Notes: generated from the sequence alone by a model not told the origin. 64,000 bases of DNA from Pseudorhodoferax sp. Leaf265 (GCF_001422365.1 NZ_LMMT01000036.1:65823-129822); one strand, 5' to 3'; positions 29,914 through 39,771 are shown, counted from the first letter of the stretch. Translations and numbers: made by a program.

Positions 29914-31098
29914 ATGTCCACCTACGCGCTGGATCCACGCACCACCATCCTGATCGGCGGCATCACGAGTGGCCTGATGGCCCTTGTGCTGTCGCTGCTG
30001 GCACGCGCCACACCGCTGCCCGTACCCGGGCTACGGACCTGGGTCGCAGGTGGCTGGCTGATCTTCAGCGCCATGGTGTTGCTGGGCCTGCGCGACTGGA
30101 CCTCCAACCTGGCCACGGTGACGCTGGGCAACGGCGCGTTGATGCTGGCCTACATCGTGTGGCTGGCCGGTACGCACCGGCACTTGGGCCAGCGCATCCG
30201 CTGGGCACCATGGCTGCTGGCCTGGACGGTCGCCACCGCGCTGGTGAGCTGGTTCATCTTCGTCGAGCCGAGCTTTCGCGTGCGCACCGTGGTCGTGGCC
30301 GGCCTGTGCGCCTGCCTGAGCGCCCACCATGCGGTGGTGCTGCTGCGCAACCCGCGGGTCGAGCGCTTCGGCCGCTCCATCGGCGTCTCCCTGACCATCA
30401 CCTGGTTGCTGATCCTGGCCGCCGTCTACGGCATCCGGGCCCTGCACGCCGCCTGGCTCCCGCAGGGCAGCACCGGCCTGCTCACGCAGGGCGTGGTGCA
30501 GATCGTCTACACGGGCAGCTTCACGATCTGCAACCTCATGCTCGTGATCGGCTACGCCACCACGGCCTCCGACCACGTGCGTGCACGCATCGAGGACCAA
30601 GCCATCCACGACCCGTTGACAGGCGGCCTGAACCGCCAGGCCCTGATGGACAGCCTGGAACGCGAGCGCGCCCACAGCGCGCGCACGGGCCAGCCCTTCA
30701 GCGTGGCCATGCTGGACGTGGACCACTTCAAGAAGATCAACGACAGCCACGGCCATCCCGTGGGCGACCGCGTGCTGGTGCACCTGTGCCGCCGCATGTC
30801 GGCCCTGGTGCGCCCCAACGACGTGGTGGCGCGTTACGGCGGCGAGGAGTTCGTGATCGTGATGCCGGAGACGACGCTGGCCGAAGCGCTGCAGGCCGGC
30901 CAGCGCCTGCTCACGCACGCGGTGCAGGTCGACGACCAGGCCCTGCCCGCCTTCACCGTCAGCATCGGCCTGGCGCAATGGTCCGCGGTCGACAACTCCG
31001 TGGAGACGGTGATCGCGCGCGCCGACGCCGCGCTCTACGCCGCCAAGGCCAACGGCCGCAACCGGGTCGAAGTCGGCGGCTCCGCGATCTCCGTGTAA
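29914..31098 (+). CDS. Membrane-bound diguanylate cyclase
   Basis: A 394-residue protein with about six transmembrane segments (residues 1-220), a short linker and a C-terminal GGDEF domain starting near residue 230 (DPLTGGLNRQAL). The active site is GGEEF at 309-313, a functional variant, and an inhibitory RxxD site (R300-P-N-D303) lies five residues before it. It should make cyclic-di-GMP and be product-inhibited. It starts 4 bases after the chemoreceptor gene, so the two are co-transcribed; whether the receptor feeds into cyclic-di-GMP is an inference. Confidence 0.93.
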   Translation: MSTYALDPRTTILIGGITSGLMALVLSLLARATPLPVPGLRTWVAGGWLIFSAMVLLGLRDWTSNLATVTLGNGALMLAYIVWLAGTHRHLGQRIRWAPWLLAWTVATALVSWFIFVEPSFRVRTVVVAGLCACLSAHHAVVLLRNPRVERFGRSIGVSLTITWLLILAAVYGIRALHAAWLPQGSTGLLTQGVVQIVYTGSFTICNLMLVIGYATTASDHVRARIEDQAIHDPLTGGLNRQALMDSLERERAHSARTGQPFSVAMLDVDHFKKINDSHGHPVGDRVLVHLCRRMSALVRPNDVVARYGGEEFVIVMPETTLAEALQAGQRLLTHAVQVDDQALPAFTVSIGLAQWSAVDNSVETVIARADAALYAAKANGRNRVEVGGSAISV

Positions 31099-31141
31099 AC
31101 CCTCATCGCCAGGATCTGAAACCGGTTTCACAATCCGGCCC

Positions 31142-31813
31142 GTGAACTACCAATTCCAGTTCGACGCCGTCTTCGCCGCCTGGCCGCTGCTGCTCAAGGG
31201 CACGTGGATCACCGTGCAGCTCTCGCTCACGGCCACGGTGCTGGGCCTGCTCGTGGCCGTGCTGGGCGCCTGGGGCAAGACCAGCGGGCCGGCCTGGCTT
31301 CGGATCGTGATCCAGGCCTACATCGAGCTGATCCGCAACACGCCCTTCCTGGTCCAGCTGTTCTTCTTCTTTTTCGCGCTGCCCGTGTTCGGGCTGCGCT
31401 GGTCGCCCTACCAGGCCGCGCTGACGGCCATGGTCGTGAACCTGGGCGCCTACGCCACCGAGATCATCCGCGCCGGCATCGAGTCCATCCCCAAGGGCCA
31501 GATCGAGGCCGGCCGCGCGCTCAACCTCAAGGGCTGGGAGATCTTCCGCTTCGTGATCCTCAAGCCCGCGCTCAAGGCCATCTACCCCGCCCTGACCAGC
31601 CAGTTCATCCTGCTCATGCTGACCTCGGCCGTGGTCTCGGTGATCTCGGCGGATGACCTGACGTCGGTGGCCGCCACGCTGCAGTCGCAGACCTTCCGCA
31701 GCTTCGAGATCTACATCGTGGTGACCGCCATCTACCTGGGGCTGGCGCTGATGTTCGCCGGGCTGTTCAAGCTCGTGCACCGCCAGTTTCTCAACTACCC
31801 GGACAAGAGGTAA
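31142..31813 (+). CDS. Polar amino acid-type ABC permease (first)
   Basis: A 223-residue HisM-family permease with a GTG start (GTGAACTACC), five predicted membrane spans and the coupling-helix motif IEAGRALNLKGWEIFRFVILKPAL (read as residues about 122-145). It pairs with the second permease, substrate-binding protein and ATPase downstream. The operon is separated from the cyclase gene by 43 bases. No good ribosome site is seen before the GTG. Confidence 0.9.
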   Translation: MNYQFQFDAVFAAWPLLLKGTWITVQLSLTATVLGLLVAVLGAWGKTSGPAWLRIVIQAYIELIRNTPFLVQLFFFFFALPVFGLRWSPYQAALTAMVVNLGAYATEIIRAGIESIPKGQIEAGRALNLKGWEIFRFVILKPALKAIYPALTSQFILLMLTSAVVSVISADDLTSVAATLQSQTFRSFEIYIVVTAIYLGLALMFAGLFKLVHRQFLNYPDKR

Positions 31814-31854
31814 GCCAAGAAAATGCCCCCACGCTCATCGCTTCGCGTATCGCT

Positions 31855-31904
31855 GCCCCCCAAGGGGGCGCTTCAGTGCCTTCGGGCGGCCGGGCGGCAC
31901 TGAA
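31855..31904 (+). repeat. Compact double hairpin (REP-like) ending directly at the second permease start codon
   Basis: Two stem-loops follow each other: GCCCCC (31855-31860) with GGGGGC (31864-31869), loop CAA; and TTCAGTGCC (31872-31880) with GGCACTGAA (31896-31904), a perfect 9-bp stem with a 15-base loop. The second stem ends one base before the ATG at 31905, leaving no room for a normal ribosome site. The organisation looks like a palindromic intergenic repeat inserted between two transporter genes. Confidence 0.75.
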
Positions 31905-32558
31905 ATGCGTACCTTCGGCTGGTCCGAATTCCTGTTCATCGTCGAGGCGGCGAAGTGGACGCTGGCGCTGTCCGCCATCGCCTTCGTCGGCGGTGTCGTC
32001 CTGGGCCTCTTGGTCGCGCTGGCGCGCACCAGCGAGCACCGCGGCGCGCAGTTCGCTGCCACAAGCTTCATCCAGGTCTTCCAGGGCACGCCGCTGCTGC
32101 TGCAGCTGTTCCTGATCTTCTTCGGTTTCCCGGTGCTGGGCCTGGACATCAACCCCTGGGTGGCGGCCGGCATCGCGCTCACGCTGAACACGGCCGCCTT
32201 CCTGGCCGAGATCTGGCGCGGCTGCATCCAGGCCGTGCCGGGCGGCCAGCGCGAAGCGTCGCTGGCATTGAACCTCTCCTATGTGGACCGCATGCGCTTC
32301 GTGATCCTGCCGCAGGCCTTCAAGATCGCGCTGCCGCCCACCGTGGGTTACCTGGTGCAGGTGATCAAGGGCACCTCGCTGGCGGCCATCATCGGCTTCG
32401 CCGAGGTCACGCGCGCGGGCCAGATCATCAACAACGCCACCTTCCAGCCGCTGCACGTGTTCACCACCGTGGCGGCCGTCTACTTCGTGATCTGCTGGCC
32501 GCTGTCGCTGCTGGCCGCGCGCATGGAGAAGCGCCGCGCTGCAGCGCTTGCCCGTTGA
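31905..32558 (+). CDS. Polar amino acid-type ABC permease (second)
   Basis: A 217-residue HisQ/HisM-type permease with about five membrane spans and a coupling motif REASLALNLSYVDRMRF. The first ATG lies directly after the 9-bp stem of a palindromic repeat and has no Shine-Dalgarno sequence; no downstream Met offers a better start because homologous sequence begins at MRTFGWSEF. Translation probably depends on re-initiation or on hairpin unfolding. It forms a heterodimer with the first permease. Confidence 0.88.
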   Translation: MRTFGWSEFLFIVEAAKWTLALSAIAFVGGVVLGLLVALARTSEHRGAQFAATSFIQVFQGTPLLLQLFLIFFGFPVLGLDINPWVAAGIALTLNTAAFLAEIWRGCIQAVPGGQREASLALNLSYVDRMRFVILPQAFKIALPPTVGYLVQVIKGTSLAAIIGFAEVTRAGQIINNATFQPLHVFTTVAAVYFVICWPLSLLAARMEKRRAAALAR

Positions 32559-32586
32559 TCCGCCTCTTCAACCCCGGAGACTCCGC

Positions 32587-33363
32587 ATGACCACCACCCG
32601 CCGCACCGTCCTCGCGCTGGCCCTCGCCAGCACCATCGCCCTGCCCGCCATGGCCCAGACCGTGGCCGACCTCAAGAAGAAGGGCGAGATCACCATCGGC
32701 ATGCTGGTGGACTTCCCGCCCTACGGCACGACCAACGCGCAGAACCAGCCCGACGGCTACGACGCCGATGTCGCCAAGCTCTTGGCCAAGGACCTGGGCG
32801 TGAAGGCCAACATCGTGCCCGTCACCGGCCCCAACCGCATCCCCTTCCTCTTGACCAACAAGGTCGACGTGCTGGTGGCCTCGCTGGCCATCACGCCCGA
32901 ACGCGCCAAGCAGGTCGACTTCTCCACGCCCTACGCGGCCGCCACCATCGTGCTGTACGGCGCGACCAAGGTGCAGCTCAAGGAAGCCGCCGACCTCAAG
33001 GGCAAGCGTGTGGGCGTGGCCCGCGCCAGCACGCAGGACGTGGCGCTCACAGCCATCGCGCCCGAGGGCACCGAGATCCGCCGCTTCGACGACGACGCCT
33101 CGGCCATGCAGGCGCTGATGTCCGGCCAGGTCGACGCCATCGGCTGCTCGACCACGGTGGCCGCGCAGATCGCCAAGCGCGCACCGGCCGGCACCTACGA
33201 GAACAAGTTCAACCTGCGCCAGCAGGTCATGGGCGTGGCCATGCGGCCGGGCCAGGCCGAACTCAAGAAGACGCTGGACGAGTTCGTCGAGCGCAACAAG
33301 AAGAACGGCGAGCTGAACAAGCTGTACCAGAAGTGGCTGGGGACGGATTTCCCGGCGCTTTGA
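32587..33363 (+). CDS. Periplasmic substrate-binding protein of a polar amino acid-type ABC importer
   Basis: A 258-residue protein with a signal peptide (TTTRRTVLALALASTIALPAMAQ) and the family-3 solute-binding fold: ITIGMLVDFPPYGT, GYDADVAKLLAKDLG, LLTNKVDVLVASLAITPERAKQVDFS region split over residues 80-108. GGAG lies 8 bases before ATG 32587, so this start is preferred to an in-frame upstream ATG. Such proteins bind amino acids or acidic sugars. Linkage with a KDG-type kinase and a 2-ketoacid reductase suggests a sugar acid or amino-sugar acid. Confidence 0.9.
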   Translation: MTTTRRTVLALALASTIALPAMAQTVADLKKKGEITIGMLVDFPPYGTTNAQNQPDGYDADVAKLLAKDLGVKANIVPVTGPNRIPFLLTNKVDVLVASLAITPERAKQVDFSTPYAAATIVLYGATKVQLKEAADLKGKRVGVARASTQDVALTAIAPEGTEIRRFDDDASAMQALMSGQVDAIGCSTTVAAQIAKRAPAGTYENKFNLRQQVMGVAMRPGQAELKKTLDEFVERNKKNGELNKLYQKWLGTDFPAL

Positions 33364-33394
33364 GCTGACTAGGGTGGTGCGGGACCGCGCCGAC

Positions 33395-33624
33395 GGTGTA
33401 CTCCACTCCGCGAATGTCCCCCGCCGAGGGCCGCAGGCGGCCCGCGGCTCCTCCTTTATTTCGCTGCGTGGAGCACACCATCGTCGCGGTCTGGCAGCGG
33501 CGCGTCGTATGAGCCAGTGCGACGCAACGTGTCCAGGGCCGAGGGCATCGGGTGGCCTCTGCAGCGAAGTAAAGGAGGAGCCGAAGGCGGGGGACATGAG
33601 CGGAAGAGGCCACCCGGTGGCCTC
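33395..33624. repeat. Nested inverted repeats in the 312-bp gap between binding-protein and ATPase genes
   Basis: The gap 33364-33675 holds no supported gene. GCTCCTCCTTTATTTCGCTGC (33447-33467; 21 bases) is matched in reverse complement, with one mismatch, by 33561-33581. ATGTCCCCCGCC (33414-33425) is matched by the reverse complement at 33586-33597. GGTGTACTCCAC (33395-33406) pairs with GTGGAGCACACC (33468-33479, one mismatch). A perfect GAGGCCACC-C-GGTGGCCTC hairpin lies at 33606-33624. The layout is that of two head-to-head copies of a palindromic repeat (BIME-like), splitting one transporter operon. Confidence 0.8.
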
Positions 33625-33675
33625 GGCCCACGCACCCCACACAAGCCTCTCGCCCCACCAACCAGACCACCCAAC

Positions 33676-34430
<755 letters not shown>

Positions 34431-34434
<4 letters not shown>

Positions 34435-35384
34435 CCACTCCCACCGCCTTCGACGTCGCCGTGTTCGGCGAAGCCATGATGCTGCTGGTCGCCGACCAGC
34501 CCGGCCCACTGGAGGACTGCACGGGCTTCCTGAAGCGCACGGCCGGTGCCGAGACCAATTTCGCCATCGGCCTGGCGCGCCTGGGCTTCCAGGTCGGCTG
34601 GGCCAGCCGCCTGGGCACCGACAGCATGGGCCGCTACCTGCTGCGCAGCATGCAGGCCGAGGGCATCGACTGCGGCCACGTGGTCTGCGACGCGGCGCAG
34701 AAAACGGGCTTCCAGTTCAAGGGCCGCGTGACGGATGGCAGCGACCCGCCGGTCGAGTACCACCGCAAGGGCTCGGCCGCGAGCCAGATGACGCCCGCCG
34801 ACATCGACGAGGCCTGGCTGCGCAGCGCGCGCCACCTGCATGCCACGGGCGTGTTCCCGGCGATCTCGGCCAGCACGCTGCCCACAGCCGTGCGCAGCAT
34901 GGAGATCGCGCGCGCCGCCGGCCGCACGATTTCATTCGACACCAACCTGCGGCCCACGCTGTGGCCGAGCCGCGACGCCATGGTGCAAGCCATCAACGGC
35001 CTCGCCGCGCGCGCCGACTGGGTGCTGCCCGGCATCGAGGAAGGCGAGATCCTGACCGGCGAGACCGCGCCCGAACGCGTGGCCGCCTTCTACCGCGCCC
35101 AGGGTGCCCGGCTCGTCGTCGTCAAGCTCGGCGCCGACGGCGCCTACTACGACAGCGATGTCGCGGGCACCGGTCGTGTGCCGGGCTTCGCGGTGGAGAA
35201 GGTCGTCGACACCGTGGGCGCGGGCGACGGCTTCGCGGCCGGTGTGGTCAGCGCCCTGCTCGAAGGCCTGAGCGTGCCCGAAGCCGTGCGCCGCGGCGCG
35301 TGGATCGGGGCGCGCTGCGTGCAGGTGATCGGCGACACCGAGGGCTTGCCCACGCGCGCGCAGCTGCAGGAGGCCGCGCTGTGA
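34431..35384 (+). CDS. kdgK: PfkB-family sugar kinase, probable 2-keto-3-deoxygluconate kinase
   Basis: A 317-residue ribokinase-fold kinase. [14 protein letters not shown] is the substrate-side motif, DTNLRPTLW the KdgK-like central motif, and GAGDGF (Asp266) supplies the catalytic base. The DTNLRPTLW segment and length fit 2-dehydro-3-deoxygluconate kinase better than fructokinase, but a different keto-sugar is possible. It overlaps the ATPase and reductase genes by 4 bases each, so import and phosphorylation are coupled. Confidence 0.82.
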
Positions 35385-36352
35385 ACGTCGTCGTCTTCGG
35401 CAACCTGCCGCCCGACCAGCTGGCACGGCTGCAGGCCCAGCACCAGGTCACCGTCGCCAACCCCAAGGCCGACCCGGCCGCTTTCGAGGCTGCGCTGCCG
35501 CAGGCCGAGGGCCTGATCGGTGCGAGCTACCCCATCACGCCGGCGCTGCTGGACCAAGCGCCGCGTCTGCGCGTGGTCTCCAGTGTCTCGGTCGGCGTGG
35601 ACAACTACCCGCTGGCCGCCTTGCACCAGCGCGGCATCACGCTGTGCCACACACCCGGCGTGCTCGACGAGACCGTGGCCGACACCGTTTTCGGCCTGCT
35701 CATGGCCACCAGCCGGCGCATGGTCGAACTGGCCAACCTGGTGCGCGAGGGCCGTTGGACCAGGAGCGTGGGTGAGGAGCTGTACGGCTGGGACGTGCAC
35801 CACAAGACGCTGGGCCTCTTGGGCTTCGGCCGCATCGGCCAAGCCATCGCACGCCGTGCCGCGCTGGGCTTCAACATGCAGGTGCTCTACCACGCACGCC
35901 GGCCGGTCGACCTGGCCGTGCAAGCGCCCGAACTCGTGGGCAAGGCCACGCACACGCCGCTGGCCGAACTGCTGCCGCGCGCCGACTTCGTGGTCGCCAT
36001 GCTGCCGTTGTCGGACACCACGCGCGGCATGCTCAACGCCGAGCTGTTCGCGCAGATGAAGCCCGGCAGCATCTTCGTCAACGGCGGCCGTGGCGCCACC
36101 GTGGACGAGGCCGCGCTGCTGCACGCGCTGGACCATGGCCCGCTGCGTGCGGCGGGGCTGGACGTGTTCGCCAAGGAGCCGCTGCCGGCCGACTCGCCGC
36201 TGCGCACGCACCCGCGTGTGACGCCTTTGCCGCACATCGGCTCGGCCACGGCCGAGACCCGCCATGCCATGGCCGCGCTGGCCGTGACCAACCTGCTGCA
36301 GGTGCTGGCCGGCGAGCAGCCCACGGCAGCCTACGACACCAGCGCGGCATGA
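35381..36352 (+). CDS. D-2-hydroxyacid dehydrogenase, 2-ketogluconate/hydroxypyruvate reductase type
   Basis: A 323-residue protein with a GTG start overlapping the kinase stop (GTGA). The Rossmann motif GFGRIGQAIARR, NGGRG with catalytic Arg, Glu in FAKEPLPADSPL and His in LPHIGSAT are complete. The group includes GhrB/TkrA, which reduce 2-ketogluconate, glyoxylate and hydroxypyruvate. With a KDG-type kinase and LacI regulator it implies sugar-acid catabolism. The stop overlaps the LacI start as ATGA. Confidence 0.86.
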   Translation: MNVVVFGNLPPDQLARLQAQHQVTVANPKADPAAFEAALPQAEGLIGASYPITPALLDQAPRLRVVSSVSVGVDNYPLAALHQRGITLCHTPGVLDETVADTVFGLLMATSRRMVELANLVREGRWTRSVGEELYGWDVHHKTLGLLGFGRIGQAIARRAALGFNMQVLYHARRPVDLAVQAPELVGKATHTPLAELLPRADFVVAMLPLSDTTRGMLNAELFAQMKPGSIFVNGGRGATVDEAALLHALDHGPLRAAGLDVFAKEPLPADSPLRTHPRVTPLPHIGSATAETRHAMAALAVTNLLQVLAGEQPTAAYDTSAA

Positions 36353-37362
36353 GCGCTGCCCGTCCGACCATCTCGGACGTGGCCGCCACCGCCGGCGTCT
36401 CCAAGGCCACGGTCTCGCGCTTCTTCAACCACCGCGAGCGCCTGCTGAGCCCGGACATCGCCGCGCGCGTGCAGGCCGCCATCGACCAGCTCGGCTACGC
36501 GCCCAGCCCCGTGGCCCAGGCGCTGAGCCGTGGCCGCTCGCGCCTGATCGGCCTGGTCGTGGCCGACATCGCGAACCCCTACTCCGTGGCCGTGCTGCGC
36601 GGCGCCGAGCGCGCCTGCCGCGAGGCCGGCTACCTGGTCATGCTGTTCAACCTGGGCAACGAGCCGGGCCGCGAACGCGAGGCCATCGAGGCGCTGGCCG
36701 GCTACCAGGTCGATGGCTTCATCCTCAACACGCTGGGCCGCGGCCACAGCGTGCCCGATGCCGTGGCCGCCCAGGGCAAGCCGGTGGTGCTGATCGACCG
36801 GCGCCATGCCGGCATGCAGACCGACTTCGTGGCACTGGACAACGCCGGCGCCATGGCCCAGCTGTGCGGCCACTTGCAGGCCGGCAACTGGCAGGAGCTG
36901 CTCTACGTGACCGAGCCCGTGGCCGGTGTCAGCACGCGGCGCGAGCGCACGGCCGCCTTCGGCAGCTGCCTGCAGGCCCCCATGGCGGGCACCGTGTTCG
37001 AAAGCGCCGAGGGCGACGAGGCCGCGCTCGTGGCGGCCCTGGTCGCGCTGCGCCAGCGCGCCGGCAGGAAGCGTCGCCCGGCCGTGGTGGCGGGTAACGC
37101 CGTGGTCACGCTGCGCGTGGCCCATGCCGTGCGCCAGTTGGGCTGGCAGTTCGGCAGCGAGCTGGGCTTCGCGGGCTTCGACGATCCGGACTGGGCTTCG
37201 CTGATCGGGCCCGGCCTGACCTGCATCGCCCAGCCGACCGACGCCATCGGCGAAGGCGCGGCGCATTGCCTGATCGAGCGGCTGCAGGGCCACACCGGCC
37301 CGGCGCGGCGGGTGTTGCTTGAGGGACAGCTGGTGGTGCGCGGATCGTCCGCGCCGGGGTAA
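36349..37362 (+). CDS. LacI-family transcriptional regulator
   Basis: A 337-residue repressor with an N-terminal HTH (TISDVAATAGVSKATVSRFF), hinge helix (SPVAQALSRGRS) and a periplasmic-binding-like effector domain (LIGLVVADIANPYSVAVLRG split across residues 65-84). The HTH resembles GntR/KdgR-type sugar-acid repressors of the LacI family. It is the last gene of the transporter-kinase-reductase operon and probably represses it until a keto-sugar-acid intermediate accumulates. Confidence 0.9.
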   Translation: MSAARPTISDVAATAGVSKATVSRFFNHRERLLSPDIAARVQAAIDQLGYAPSPVAQALSRGRSRLIGLVVADIANPYSVAVLRGAERACREAGYLVMLFNLGNEPGREREAIEALAGYQVDGFILNTLGRGHSVPDAVAAQGKPVVLIDRRHAGMQTDFVALDNAGAMAQLCGHLQAGNWQELLYVTEPVAGVSTRRERTAAFGSCLQAPMAGTVFESAEGDEAALVAALVALRQRAGRKRRPAVVAGNAVVTLRVAHAVRQLGWQFGSELGFAGFDDPDWASLIGPGLTCIAQPTDAIGEGAAHCLIERLQGHTGPARRVLLEGQLVVRGSSAPG

Positions 37363-37407
37363 AGCCGCGCTAGCATGCCGCGCCATTCCAACACCGGAGA
37401 CATGCGC

Positions 37408-38451
37408 ATGACCGCCACCCTCGCCAACCACCAGGTCCGCCTGGCCAAACGCCCCGAAACCACCGCCACGCGCGAGCACTGGAACTTCACGACCGAACCC
37501 GTGGCCGAGCCGGACCAGGGGGGCGTGCTGGTGCAGACGCTCTCGCTGTCGCTGGACCCGGCCATGCGCGGCTGGCTCAACGACGCGAAAAGCTATATCC
37601 CGCCGGTGGCCATCGGCGAGGTCATGCGCGCCGGCGGCGTCGGCCGCGTGATCGCCTCGCAGAACCCGGCCTTCGCGGTCGGCGACACGGTCTACGGCAC
37701 GCTGGGCGTGCAGGAGTACGCGCTGATCCCGCAAGACGCCCTCCAGCGCGCCGGCCTCGTCAAGATCGACCTGCGCCTGGGCACCGTGGGCCAGTGGCTC
37801 AACGTACTGGGCATGCCGGGCATGACGGGCTACTTCGGCCTGCTGGACATCGGCCAGCCGCAGCCCGGCCAGACCGTGGTGGTCTCCGCCGCGGCCGGCG
37901 CGGTCGGCCAGACCGTGGGGCAGCTGGCGAAGATCAAGGGCTGCCGCGCGGTCGGCATCGCGGGCGGCCCCGCCAAGTGCGACTGGGTGGTGAAGGAGCT
38001 CGGCTTCGACGCCTGCATCGACTACAAGGCCGGGCCCGGCGCCGTGCGCGAAGGCCTCAAGCAGCACTGTCCGAACGGCGTGGACGTGTACTTCGACAAC
38101 GTGGGCGGCGACATCCTCGACCAGGTGCTGGCCAAACTCGCGCGCAAGGCCCGCGTGATCGTCTGCGGCGCCATCAGCCAGTACAACAACGCGAACAGCA
38201 TGCCGGGTGCCGGCCCGCGCAACTACCTGAGCCTGCTCGTCAACCGCGCGCGCATGGAGGGCATGGTGGTGTTCGACTACGCCGACCGCTTCCCGCAGGC
38301 GGTTGCCGAACTGGCCGGCTACCTCAAGGACGGCCGCATGCAGAGCAAGGAAGACGTGGTGCAGGGCCTGGACCAGTTCCCCGAGACGCTCAACAAGCTG
38401 TTCGCGGGCGGCAACTTCGGCAAGCTGGTGCTGCAGGTCGCGGCGGAATGA
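37408..38451 (+). CDS. Zinc-independent MDR-type NADPH-dependent reductase (CurA/PTGR-like)
   Basis: A 347-residue medium-chain reductase lacking the zinc cysteines. The LDPAMRGWL start, SAAAGAVGQTVGQ cofactor loop and FDNVGGDILD are typical of CurA/prostaglandin-reductase-like double-bond reductases acting on enones or enals. ATG 37408 was chosen because GGAGA ends 7 bases upstream; ATG 37402 would be too close. It follows the LacI gene by 45 bases; functional linkage to the sugar-acid operon is uncertain. Confidence 0.88.
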   Translation: MTATLANHQVRLAKRPETTATREHWNFTTEPVAEPDQGGVLVQTLSLSLDPAMRGWLNDAKSYIPPVAIGEVMRAGGVGRVIASQNPAFAVGDTVYGTLGVQEYALIPQDALQRAGLVKIDLRLGTVGQWLNVLGMPGMTGYFGLLDIGQPQPGQTVVVSAAAGAVGQTVGQLAKIKGCRAVGIAGGPAKCDWVVKELGFDACIDYKAGPGAVREGLKQHCPNGVDVYFDNVGGDILDQVLAKLARKARVIVCGAISQYNNANSMPGAGPRNYLSLLVNRARMEGMVVFDYADRFPQAVAELAGYLKDGRMQSKEDVVQGLDQFPETLNKLFAGGNFGKLVLQVAAE

Positions 38452-38461
38452 ACCCGGCAAC

Positions 38462-38480
38462 CATGCGAATTTTTCGCATG
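38462..38480. promoter_or_regulatory. Perfect palindrome between the reductase and Bug-receptor genes
   Basis: CATGCGAA (38462-38469), TTT, TTCGCATG (38473-38480) form a perfect 8-bp inverted repeat 80 bases before the receptor start and 10 bases after the reductase stop. It has no T-run after it, so an operator is more likely than a terminator. A TTGCTG near 38485 could be a -35 element. Confidence 0.5.
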
Positions 38481-38559
38481 CAACGTTGCTGATGCTGTGA
38501 TGGACGGCAATGCAGGCGAATCCTAGGATGCGCCCATTGCCCACCCTGGAGTTGCCGCC

Positions 38560-39540
38560 ATGACCATCACCCGCCGCCTGTCCCTGCTGGCCTGCACGTT
38601 CGGCCTGCTGGCCGCCGCCCTGCCGGCGGCCGCCCAGGGCAAGTACCCCGACCACCCCGTCAAGCTCATGGTGGCGCTGCCGGCCGGCGGTGGCGTGGAC
38701 ATGATCGCGCGCCTGGTCGGCCAGAAGCTGGCTGCGCTGAACGGCCAGCCCTACGTGGTGGACAACCGGGCCGGCGCCTCGGGCCGCATCGGCCTGCCGC
38801 TGGTGGCCAAGGCCGCCCCCGACGGCTACACGCTGATGGCCTCGCCGGCCTCGTTCCTGACGACCAACAAGCACATCTTCAAGGAGATGCCCTACGACGC
38901 CGAGGCCGACTTCGCGCCCATCACCAAGCTGGCCAACCAGGCCATGGTGCTGGTGGTCAAGGACCGGCAGAAGTTCGCCAACGCAGGGGCAGTGCTGGCC
39001 GCGGCCCGGGCCAAACCCGAGGCCGTGAACTACGCTTCGTCGGGCGACGGCAGCCCGCAGCACCTGGCCGCGCTGATGTTCGAGACGCGCATGAAGGTGC
39101 GCATGGTGCACATCCCCTACAAGGGCGGCGCGCTGGCCATCAACGACCTCTTGGGCGGCAACGTGGACATGCTGTTCGCACCGCTGCCCGAGGCCCTGCC
39201 CCACATCAAGGCCGGCAAGCTCACGGCGCTGGCCATCATGAGCGAGCAGCGCTCCCCCCTGATCGCCGACGTGCCCACCATGCGCGAGGCCGGCATCGAC
39301 AACATGGTGTTCCAGACCTGGATCGGCATGCTGGCCCCGGCCCGCACGCCGCGCCCGCTGATCGAGCAGCTGAACCAGCAGATCCACGGCATCCTGGCCA
39401 ACGAGGAGGTCAAGGCCCAGCTGCGCGAGGCCGGCATGGACGTGGCGCCGACCACGCCCGAACAGTTCGCCAGGACCATCTCGGACGAAAGCCGGCTGCA
39501 CGCCGAACTGGTGAAGGCGTCGGGGCTGGTACCGCAGTAA
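38560..39540 (+). CDS. Bug-family tripartite tricarboxylate transporter receptor
   Basis: A 326-residue periplasmic receptor: signal peptide to AAAQGKYPDHP, then VKLMVALPAGGGVD, VDNRAGASGRIG, and MVHIPYKGGALAI. GGAG lies before ATG 38560. No TctA/TctB partner genes are adjacent, as is common for Bug proteins in Burkholderiales. The ligand is probably a carboxylate. The gene appears monocistronic. Confidence 0.92.
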   Translation: MTITRRLSLLACTFGLLAAALPAAAQGKYPDHPVKLMVALPAGGGVDMIARLVGQKLAALNGQPYVVDNRAGASGRIGLPLVAKAAPDGYTLMASPASFLTTNKHIFKEMPYDAEADFAPITKLANQAMVLVVKDRQKFANAGAVLAAARAKPEAVNYASSGDGSPQHLAALMFETRMKVRMVHIPYKGGALAINDLLGGNVDMLFAPLPEALPHIKAGKLTALAIMSEQRSPLIADVPTMREAGIDNMVFQTWIGMLAPARTPRPLIEQLNQQIHGILANEEVKAQLREAGMDVAPTTPEQFARTISDESRLHAELVKASGLVPQ

Positions 39541-39771
39541 CAGCCCGCACCACGATGCGCCGAGCAACACAGTTGCGGCCTGCATCAGCAGTTTGTGCGC
39601 CCTCACTCAAACCGTCGACGCCGCATGCCTTGCGCGTTCGGCAAAGGTCCCCCCTAGGAATGGGTTGTCGCATGTTGTCGGGTGAGGCTGCTTTGCTGGA
39701 GGCCAACAAAGCGAGCGGCATCGCAAAACCTTGTCAGGTGCCCTGGAACTGGCGACTTCCGCTTGTGTTTT

